DNA of 19,541 bases from Candidatus Pacearchaeota archaeon. GTDB lineage: Archaea > Nanoarchaeota > Nanoarchaeia > Pacearchaeales > GW2011-AR1. Below, piece after piece: positions 7,757 to 13,760 of this stretch; the stretch's first letter is position 1; each line of letters begins with the position of its first letter. The notes beneath the pieces are model-generated. The model ran no database searches. It saw only the letters and a list, made by a program, of their open reading frames with translations, and was not told where the DNA came from. A program made the position numbers and the translations under genes. The stretch is taken from contig NZER01000313.1 of NCBI GenBank assembly GCA_002690445.1, forward strand, positions 1 to 19,541. Reading direction: 5' to 3'.

Positions 7757-9517
7757 CTAGATTTTAGACGGTGTGCCCCAACGCTCGCCTGCAAACACTA
7801 CACGATCAAATCCTCGGCGTATGTACTTCCGGTTTGCTCGAGCCAAGTACTTCTGCTTCATCCTGTCGAGCAGGTCTTCAGCCTTTCGATCGTACAGCTG
7901 GGATTGTTTTGTCATGCCGTGCTGCAAGCAAACGTCTGCAAGCGACTTATAGACCAATACGTGGTGATACTGAGTGGGCCAGACGGGTGTGTCAGCGTCA
8001 GCCACCAACCTCTTGGGACGAGAGACGTACCGAATCTCTACATCCATGTCCTGACTTGGAGGCCGATACACGCGAATCGACTGCCGTGGACCAGACTCGT
8101 CTAGCACCTTGAGCTTGTGCAATTCGCCGTCGTGGTACGTCCAATACTTTAGATTAGTTGATCTATTATCAGGCCACCCAAGTACCTTTGGAATATCATT
8201 CACAGTAGGTTCTTCTGAATCAGAAGTAGCGGTCTTCCTACCAGAATCAATTACATAGCCACCATTTGAATCTGTGGTTCCATCTATGCTTGAGCCATCA
8301 TCGTCAAATAGATCGCCAATGTGATGCCACCGCTCAAATCCCTGGTGCCTTGGAGATACACGAGTACCGACCTTCCTGCGATACATGCGCTTGATCATGC
8401 TCGTTGTCATTGAAGTCAACGAGTTGCTAACTTCAGTGAGTCCAGAAGCATCTATGATTCCATAGATCTTACACGCTACCTCACTGGCCTCATCATGGGT
8501 AATCGATACCACTGGAGACGGTGGGGATTCAACGCCTGCATACACGAATGTATAGCAGTATTCATAGGTCCCACGTCCCTCAAGGGCAATGCGGTCGGCC
8601 AGGTCGGATCCCCCGACACCAGAGGCGGCAGTATAATTCATCGTTGATACAATCGGTGCGGCAGGCGGTGGCTCAAGGAAGTAGGGCTCCCCTTCCATTG
8701 CGATGACCGGGTCACCGCTATTGTCTCGATCGAGAAACAGGTACTCTTCCTTGAGGCTATCAAGGAACATGATTCTACCGGTCTTTGGAGCGGTCTTTTG
8801 GGTTGTACTAAGAGTGTCAGACGACTCAGAATGAACCGGAGTGGTCAACCCCCGGTCCATAATGCCAAGCACTTCCACGCAATCGCCTGGCAGCCAATAT
8901 CGTCGAAATTCAATAGTCCAATCGGTAAAGTATTTCTTTTCAATAAGGGTGCCGCCCGACCCAGTGCTCGGGTCCATTACTGGACGATCTACGATAATCG
9001 CGCCGTCGTTGACCGCACTTCTTAATGCGTCAGGCCATTCCTTTTCGTCAACTCCCTTCTTTAATGCGTGACCACTGAAAAGAGCATTACCGGAATCGGT
9101 GTAAATGCCGGTAATCATGTATTCAGTACCATACGCTCCGTGAGCTGGAGACTGGTAGGTTTGGTTTACTGAAGTATCGTTGATGACTAGGTAGTTTCCC
9201 AACATCTCAAGCGTAGGATATGCCTCCTCATTGCCTACGAAACGAAGTTCATAATGACTATCGTAGGTATCATCTCGTCCAACTTGAATAACGTTGTTGT
9301 TCGTTATGCTTTCATCACTCTCGGTCGTTGTCTTGCTGACGATATCGGACCGAAGAGTCATCCTGTAGAGCTTCTGCATGAACAGCCACGGGTACTGGCT
9401 TGAGATCTGCAGGTAGTGCCGGTTGACGACTCGCGCAACTTGGTCCTTGTAGGCTGCCAAATCGGGATTGTAGTCGAGGGCTGAGTTGACTTCCTGCGTA
9501 AGATCTCGAAGATTCAT
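7757..9517 (-). CDS. Head-to-tail adaptor protein with large insert (gp11/gp4-like)
   Basis: A protein of 586 residues. The first 50 residues (AYKDQVARVVNRHYLQISSQ, then YPWLF) and the last 70 (RYVSRPKRLVADADTPVWPT, then a helix with YKSLADVCLQHGM and YDRKAEDLLDRM) match the usual ends of phage adaptor or tail-tubular-A proteins, which dock under the portal. The middle, about 60-510, is much larger than a standard adaptor of around 200 residues. It includes a fibronectin-like strand set (YEYCYTFVYAGVESPPSP) and several Ser/Thr/Asp-rich loops. It starts with ATG at 9517, 11 bases downstream of the U-tract of a terminator, with AGGGG as the ribosome site. It is directly followed by the nozzle gene. 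The adaptor call rests on both termini and on position; the function of the insert is unknown. Confidence 0.78.
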   Translation of the reverse strand: MNLRDLTQEVNSALDYNPDLAAYKDQVARVVNRHYLQISSQYPWLFMQKLYRMTLRSDIVSKTTTESDESITNNNVIQVGRDDTYDSHYELRFVGNEEAYPTLEMLGNYLVINDTSVNQTYQSPAHGAYGTEYMITGIYTDSGNALFSGHALKKGVDEKEWPDALRSAVNDGAIIVDRPVMDPSTGSGGTLIEKKYFTDWTIEFRRYWLPGDCVEVLGIMDRGLTTPVHSESSDTLSTTQKTAPKTGRIMFLDSLKEEYLFLDRDNSGDPVIAMEGEPYFLEPPPAAPIVSTMNYTAASGVGGSDLADRIALEGRGTYEYCYTFVYAGVESPPSPVVSITHDEASEVACKIYGIIDASGLTEVSNSLTSMTTSMIKRMYRRKVGTRVSPRHQGFERWHHIGDLFDDDGSSIDGTTDSNGGYVIDSGRKTATSDSEEPTVNDIPKVLGWPDNRSTNLKYWTYHDGELHKLKVLDESGPRQSIRVYRPPSQDMDVEIRYVSRPKRLVADADTPVWPTQYHHVLVYKSLADVCLQHGMTKQSQLYDRKAEDLLDRMKQKYLARANRKYIRRGFDRVVFAGERWGTPSKI

Positions 9518-9528
9518 TTCGCACCCCT

Positions 9529-9572
9529 AAAAAGAGAACCGGCGACTGGAGACATTGTACCCCAGCCGCCGG
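9529..9572 (-). terminator. Intrinsic terminator between capsid and tail genes
   Basis: Read on the minus strand, an 11-base arm (9572-9562) pairs with 9549-9539 across a 12-base loop, with ten Watson-Crick pairs and one G-U pair. It is followed at once by the U-rich run TTCTCTTTTT (9538-9529). On the plus strand the same position is an A-C mismatch and no T-run follows, so the element is built for minus-strand RNA. It lies 33 bases after the decoration gene stop and 11 bases before the adaptor start codon. Confidence 0.85.
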
Positions 9573-9604
9573 TAATGGGCTCAGGGCCCGGTAGCGAAAA
9601 TGGC

Positions 9605-10273
9605 CTAGAAGAAGCCCTGATTGACGATCATGACATCAGTGGTAGCGCCGGCACCAGAGGCTGCCTCAAGAGCCACACCAACACAGGTCGCTTGGCGCTG
9701 CCAGAACACCATCAGTGAATCACTGCCGGTGCCAGTTGTAGACAACTGCATTTGACCATCAGTGGTGAAACTTGCTTCAGAGGTAATATCAACGATTGTC
9801 GCAACAGATGCCGTTGTAGAAATGTGCGCGACAAAAATGATATCATCTTGCGTTTGAGAACCAGCCACTGCGATGTCGGTAGTTGCCGCATCCCCAGCAA
9901 CGATAGCAATCTGCACATCAGCAAGCGCAGCAGCCTGATCGGCGGCCCGGCCCGTTACTGTCGTTGCATAAAGCTTGTCACCAGCAGCAACAGTTGCCGC
10001 AACATTGGAGTTCTCGTACTTACCGGCAGTTTGAACCATAACGGAAAGGTCAGTAGCAACGGTTTGAATCGCCACACCAAGCGGTAGAGTTGTCCCAGAC
10101 AGTCCGTCGTCAAAATCGAGCGGACGGACAGAACCGCCCAAACCATTCGTGGTATCGGAAAGGTCAATGCCTACCCAATCACCAGCAGTGATGGCCTCAC
10201 TCGCATACAGCGTCACGAACTTCTTTGGAAAATGATTGACGCCATCGACGCCGTCTACTTTATGAATTGCCAT
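9605..10273 (-). CDS. Capsid decoration protein
   Basis: A protein of 222 residues, Ala/Thr/Val/Gly-rich with few charged residues. The N-terminal part (about 15-110) has the strand pattern of DUF2190-like decoration or head-stabilising proteins: ITAGDWVGIDL, then LPLGVAIQTVATDLSVMVQTAG, then VAAGDKLYATT. The C-terminal part (about 150-222) repeats a similar ending (CVGVALEAASGAGATTDVMI). It lies directly after the major capsid gene, the usual place for a decoration protein. The protein would bind the outside of the mature capsid. The start is ATG at 10273 with a very strong GGGAGGA site, which fits a high-copy protein. It is about twice the length of common 100-130-residue decoration proteins, so a fused second domain (head fibre-like) is possible. 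Confidence 0.8.
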   Translation of the reverse strand: MAIHKVDGVDGVNHFPKKFVTLYASEAITAGDWVGIDLSDTTNGLGGSVRPLDFDDGLSGTTLPLGVAIQTVATDLSVMVQTAGKYENSNVAATVAAGDKLYATTVTGRAADQAAALADVQIAIVAGDAATTDIAVAGSQTQDDIIFVAHISTTASVATIVDITSEASFTTDGQMQLSTTGTGSDSLMVFWQRQATCVGVALEAASGAGATTDVMIVNQGFF

Positions 10274-10310
10274 GTTATCCTCCCTCTTTCGAAGCTATGG
10301 CTATGAAGTA

Positions 10311-10337
10311 GGGTGGAGGCCGACATGACCCCCACCC
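10311..10337 (-). other. RNA hairpin between capsid and decoration genes
   Basis: On the minus strand, GGGTGGGGG (10337-10329) pairs with CCTCCACCC (10319-10311) across a 9-base loop, with eight Watson-Crick pairs and one G-U pair. The plus strand would have an A-C mismatch there. It starts 10 bases after the capsid stop. No U-run follows (TACTTCATAG), so it is not a standard terminator. It could be a weak terminator, or an RNA-stabilising or processing structure. Confidence 0.65.
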
Positions 10338-10347
10338 AAATCGAATT

Positions 10348-11400
10348 CTAGAACGTGTCTAGGCCGTACGCAAGACCGCTGGAACCAAGATGCTTCGCGA
10401 GCAGTTGGCCACGACAACGAAGCTTGGCGGCACGAACATCGTACTCACCAGACACCGTCTCGAAATCACCAAGGTCGAAGTATCCCTTCGGATCCCAAAG
10501 CGTGTAGATGTCGTTCATGTTGAGAATGTAGAACGAGATTTCATTGTCGCCAGCGGTTCCAGTAGTTCCACCACTGTTAGGCATGAAGTACTCGACATCA
10601 ATCGGCACACCGTCCCAAGTCTGAGACACCCGACCACCATCGAGCTTCGAAGTATCGATGTAGCGCTCGGACGCCGTCAGGGCACGCTTCAGATTCTTGA
10701 ATCCACTTCGGGAAGCAAGAATCACGTTCGGCGCACCAGACGGTGACACAGAGTTAATCTCGACCATCAGGTCGTACAGACCAGCCAGTCCGTTGCTGTT
10801 GAACGATCCAGCTCCGTCGAACACTTGGTTATTCCAACCAGTCTTAGCACTGTATGTGGTCTTGCTGACACCACCAACAGAGTTGGTCTGACCGGAAGAA
10901 ACGGCACCTTCCTCAAGATAGCCCGCATTGTCATCAACACCGTTCAAGGTGCCCCAGTCTTCCCAACCGGAGACTGAGCCCTGAACCACGTTCTTGACGT
11001 ACTCACGCTTGAGAGCGTTTGCGGTCATCTTGACGCGGCTCTCGAGAATAGAGAGAATCGCAGCGTCTCCCTGGTTGACGAGTTCCTCTTCCGAGGAAAT
11101 CGCGATCGGACGAACGACATGTGCCCAATCAAACACAGCGGGCATGAACACATCTTCGACGCTCAGGTCGATGCGCTCGTAACCAGTCTGCATCCGAGTG
11201 GTGCTCGAGTGCTCACCGAACCCAAGCGGAATAACGATACGAGTACCGCCCGCCTGTGTTGGCTTGCCTTCACCGTGAATCCGGGCCTGGGCCTCAAGAA
11301 ACGCGGTGCTGGTGTGAACATTGTCGCGCCACTCTTTCATCACGATGTGCATCGTGGTCGAGAGAAGCTCATTACCAATGGTGAGCTGGGTAGTTGCCAT
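10348..11400 (-). CDS. Major capsid protein (HK97-fold)
   Basis: A protein of 350 residues. The N-terminal region (MHIVMKEWRDNVHTSTAFLE, then GGTRIVIPLGFGEHSST) and the middle (FDWAHVVRPIAISSEEELVNQGDAAILSILESRVKMT) match a common class of phage major capsid proteins, in which an N-arm leads to a beta E-loop and a long spine helix. Later segments (PSGAPNVILASRSGFKNLKRAL, ISFYILNMNDIYTLWDPKGYF) fit the P and A domains. There is no N-terminal delta domain or protease site; a separate scaffold gene lies just upstream. It would form the icosahedral shell. The start is ATG at 11400 after an unusual ribosome site (GGAG, 12 bases, six A residues next to the ATG). It is followed by a hairpin and the decoration gene. 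Confidence 0.9.
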   Translation of the reverse strand: MATTQLTIGNELLSTTMHIVMKEWRDNVHTSTAFLEAQARIHGEGKPTQAGGTRIVIPLGFGEHSSTTRMQTGYERIDLSVEDVFMPAVFDWAHVVRPIAISSEEELVNQGDAAILSILESRVKMTANALKREYVKNVVQGSVSGWEDWGTLNGVDDNAGYLEEGAVSSGQTNSVGGVSKTTYSAKTGWNNQVFDGAGSFNSNGLAGLYDLMVEINSVSPSGAPNVILASRSGFKNLKRALTASERYIDTSKLDGGRVSQTWDGVPIDVEYFMPNSGGTTGTAGDNEISFYILNMNDIYTLWDPKGYFDLGDFETVSGEYDVRAAKLRCRGQLLAKHLGSSGLAYGLDTF

Positions 11401-11416
11401 TTTTTTCTATTGCTCC
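11401..11416 (-). promoter_or_regulatory. Unusual ribosome binding site of the capsid gene
   Basis: GGAG at 11416-11413 is 12 bases from the ATG, longer than the 5-8 seen at the other genes here. The six bases next to the start codon are all A. A-rich leaders can help ribosome loading through protein S1, which would fit a highly made protein, but that is inference. Confidence 0.55.
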
Positions 11417-11426
11417 AGGGGAGGGA

Positions 11427-12392
11427 TTATCGGATTGATCGGGAGATCCTTTGGGCTGCTTCGGGATTGGCCTTCAGCCAGTTTGCGATTGCAAACGCAC
11501 CCTGCTTCTTGACATCGGACGGGATCTCTTGGTTAGAAGGAGCCCCCCCCGAAACAGCACGACCAATACGACGTGCAGACTGTTGACGAGCTCGCTGTTC
11601 CTGTGTGGCCCTAGCTTGTTGCTGGGCCATCACACGGCGAGCCTTGACAAGTTGATATGCATCTTGAGTTGAAAGCGGAACGCCATTCTCAACTCGGTTT
11701 CGAACAAGACCGGCAACGTCCTTCTTGAATGTCGGGTCTCGCATCTCAGGATGCTTATCGACGAACTCAAGATAGGAATTCTCTCGCGCCTTAACGTCAG
11801 CTGCAGCCTTCATCGGTTCCAGAACCGCTTGCATACCCTTGGCGATTCCGCGTTGGATGCGAGCTTCTACGCCCTGCTCGGTAAACACGTCCGGCAGTTC
11901 GCCTTCAGGCTCAGTAAGGAGTTTCTGGACATCTGGATCGTCTACAAGAGACGCAAACTCAGACTGACGCTTGGCAAAATCGCGTTCAGAAGTCGACAGG
12001 CGACGTTCACGGTCTTCGATCTTCGTGAGAAGACCCTGCATTGCAGAAGTGTGCTGTTCCTTCTGCTTATGTCGATCGACTCGGAAGTTATGAAGTATTC
12101 GACGAGCGACCGGAGGAAGTTCCTTAATGTGCGCTTCGGTGATCTTATCGTAGAACCCGTCGTACTCGAGTTCCTCGATATCACTCAATGCACTATCAAG
12201 GGCGTTGAAACTATCGTGACTTTTCACTTCAGACTGCCTAGCCGCCTGAGCCTCTATCGACGCCTCATATTCAACAGTTTGAGGTGCAGCCTCATATTCA
12301 ACAGCCTGCTCAACCGGCCCACTGTCAACATCAACTAGATCAGCCAGGTCTCCCCGATTGTCAGTCGTTTGGTCTTGGTTCAGCTCATCCAC
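11427..12392 (-). CDS. Scaffolding protein candidate
   Basis: A protein of 321 residues from the GTG at 12392. I choose this start because GGAG sits 6 bases upstream; the TTG at 12404 has no ribosome site. The protein is almost all helical and charged: an acidic N-terminus with two VEYEA repeats (about 30-45), a central long helix with many Arg/Gln/Glu residues (about 100-145), and a Gln/Arg-rich basic segment ARRVMAQQQARATQEQRARQ near 255-274 (counted from the GTG), ending in RISRSIR. An acidic, helical body with a basic C-terminus is the usual design of phage scaffolding proteins, which direct prohead assembly and bind the capsid protein through the basic end. It lies directly before the capsid gene. 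A run of eight G residues on the coding strand (11550-11543) sits about 40 codons before the stop. Confidence 0.78.
   Translation of the reverse strand: MDELNQDQTTDNRGDLADLVDVDSGPVEQAVEYEAAPQTVEYEASIEAQAARQSEVKSHDSFNALDSALSDIEELEYDGFYDKITEAHIKELPPVARRILHNFRVDRHKQKEQHTSAMQGLLTKIEDRERRLSTSERDFAKRQSEFASLVDDPDVQKLLTEPEGELPDVFTEQGVEARIQRGIAKGMQAVLEPMKAAADVKARENSYLEFVDKHPEMRDPTFKKDVAGLVRNRVENGVPLSTQDAYQLVKARRVMAQQQARATQEQRARQQSARRIGRAVSGGAPSNQEIPSDVKKQGAFAIANWLKANPEAAQRISRSIR
12262..12304 (-). repeat. 16-base direct repeat in scaffold gene, period 27
   Basis: The 16 bases at 12262-12277 recur exactly at 12289-12304, a period of 27 bases (nine codons). They encode the two VEYEA motifs in the acidic N-terminal part of the scaffold candidate. 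Confidence 0.85.
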
Positions 12393-12398
12393 AAGGCT

Positions 12399-12402
12399 CT
12401 CC
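12399..12402 (-). promoter_or_regulatory. Ribosome binding site that fixes the scaffold start
   Basis: GGAG lies 6 bases before the GTG at 12392. The TTG at 12404 overlaps this site and has no site of its own, so GTG is the better start. Confidence 0.65.
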
Positions 12403-12450
12403 AACCATCATTGTTTTTGAATCTACCATTTATCATCAAACTCCACAACA

Positions 12451-13143
12451 TTAGGCCATATTGGACGCAAGCACTTGCTCTTCTTCGGTAAATGTACCCG
12501 GCGCAGACGGCATTTCCATCTCAGGCTCTTCTGGTCCAATCGGGGCACGCATCGCCTCAATAAGTTTCTTGTCCTTACCCATCTTCTTCAATCCAGCGGT
12601 TGCCTTTCGCAACTCTGCATCAGTGGTCAGAGCCTCGAGTTCAAGACCGTACTTATCAAAAAATGCGCCATCTTCAACTAACTTGAGAGACTCGTTCAGG
12701 GCAACCAAGGGCGCAAATACCTCTTGGGGAAGAGGCGCGTCCCATTTATTGCCACCCTCAGCACCCACCCACTCAAGATCAGGCGCATCTTCTCCAGCAA
12801 ATGAATCCAACGTATTATTGAACTCCTTGAGGAGTGTTTGAATTGCTTGAACAGAAAACGGCTTCTCAGGAGCTGGAGCTGTCTCAGCCATAATGCCCTG
12901 TTCAAGTGCAGCCTCTTCTTGTTCTAGACGAGCAATATCGTCAGGAGTAGGCGCACCCGCCTCAGGTGGAGCCATCTCAGCGCCTGGAGGAGGTGGAGCC
13001 ATCTCTCCGCCCGGAGGTGGTTCTCCGCCCGGAGGTGGTGGACCACCAGCAGCATAGGCTTCTGGGTTTGCGGCCATGGCCTCTTCGTATCCAGGCTCGC
13101 CAGGGTACGGCAATCGTTGTCCGGTAACGGGATCGACGGGCAT
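12451..13143 (-). CDS. Pro/Gly-rich head-module protein of unknown function
   Basis: A protein of 230 residues starting at ATG 13143, which has AGGA 7 bases upstream; the TTG two codons earlier would leave almost no spacing to that site. Residues 33-66 are a Pro/Gly/Glu/Met-rich linker with PPPPGGE, PPPGGEMAP and GAEMAPP repeats. The rest is acidic and helical (for example DDIARLEQEEAALEQGI, then SVQAIQTLLKEFNNTLDSF), ending in FTEEEQVLASNM. I do not recognise the family. It lies between the zinc-ribbon gene and the scaffold gene and shares its PPPG style with the portal C-terminus, so it may act with portal and scaffold in prohead assembly. That is inference. There is no signal peptide or membrane segment. 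Confidence 0.75.
   Translation of the reverse strand: MPVDPVTGQRLPYPGEPGYEEAMAANPEAYAAGGPPPPGGEPPPGGEMAPPPPGAEMAPPEAGAPTPDDIARLEQEEAALEQGIMAETAPAPEKPFSVQAIQTLLKEFNNTLDSFAGEDAPDLEWVGAEGGNKWDAPLPQEVFAPLVALNESLKLVEDGAFFDKYGLELEALTTDAELRKATAGLKKMGKDKKLIEAMRAPIGPEEPEMEMPSAPGTFTEEEQVLASNMA
12964..13038 (-). repeat. Short tandem coding repeats in the Pro/Gly linker
   Basis: A 15-base unit at 12964-12978 recurs at 12991-13005 (period 27), and a 17-base unit at 13004-13020 recurs at 13022-13038 (period 18). They encode GAEMAPP-like and PPGGE-like repeats. The pattern suggests recent slippage growth of the linker. Confidence 0.8.
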
Positions 13144-13163
13144 TTTCAATTCCTGTCAGGAGG

Positions 13164-13760
13164 TTAAGCTCTACCTTGATCTACGGCGCGGCGGTAAGAG
13201 GCAAATTCTGGGGCATTGTCTAGTCTATCAACATAAGTAGCGTATTCGGCTTTTTCTTTCTCGCGTTTACTATCAAATTCAGAGAATATTTTCTCTTCAT
13301 CATAGTCGCCGTCTACAGGCTCAAGGCCGCGTTCCTTGCAAATCCGCTTTCGGTGCGCTTTGCTTTTAAGCCAAACTCCAAGGCCACGATCAAAATACGG
13401 GAACCGTTCACTCCATCGATCGATGCGCGAACTTGGTCTCCAAGCGCAACCCGAAGCGCCACATTCAGGGCAGTCAAAATTATCTTGAGTCGACTGACCA
13501 ACGCTATGGTCTACAATCTCATCAAACGAATTACCGCACTCGACGCATTTGAATTCATGCATGGATAATCCACGCTTATCGGACGAGTATCGTTTGCTGC
13601 GGTACTTCGGTGTACTTCCCTGGTATTCAGATACAGCGATTGTATATATCGCCACCCCAGTGCACTTCTCGCAATCAATCTCATTCGGACGAGAAGAAAA
13701 GTTAAACAACTTGTCCCTAGACCAATCGCAATTGGCGCAACTAAAGCTATACAGAGGCAA
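13164..13760 (-). CDS. Tandem zinc-ribbon protein (FmdB-like N-terminus)
   Basis: A protein of 198 residues. MPLYSFSCANCDW followed by CEKC gives a first zinc ribbon (Cys8, Cys11, Cys30, Cys33) that looks like the FmdB-type start MP-x-Y-x(2)-x-C-x(2)-C. HEFKCVECGNSF followed by CPEC gives a second one (Cys72, Cys75, Cys97, Cys100). After these come RFPYFDRGLGVWL (about 114-126) and a helical, charged tail. The start is TTG at 13760: it gives the canonical MPLY beginning, GGAG is 6 bases upstream, and it overlaps the portal gene end by 14 bases. I have seen the ribbon plus FDRGLGV layout in phage proteins near portal genes, but the function is unknown. It may bind DNA or protein during head assembly, or regulate late genes. 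Zinc binding is likely from the spacing of the cysteines. Confidence 0.82.
   Translation of the reverse strand: MPLYSFSCANCDWSRDKLFNFSSRPNEIDCEKCTGVAIYTIAVSEYQGSTPKYRSKRYSSDKRGLSMHEFKCVECGNSFDEIVDHSVGQSTQDNFDCPECGASGCAWRPSSRIDRWSERFPYFDRGLGVWLKSKAHRKRICKERGLEPVDGDYDEEKIFSEFDSKREKEKAEYATYVDRLDNAPEFASYRRAVDQGRA

Noticed and set aside
9552..9562. TACAAT on the minus strand inside the terminator loop as a promoter for the tail genes
   Set aside because: It resembles a -10 box, but there is no -35-like hexamer at the right distance and no TG extension.
12393..12404. TTG at 12404 as start of the scaffold gene
   Set aside because: It overlaps the GGAG that serves the GTG at 12392 and has no site of its own.
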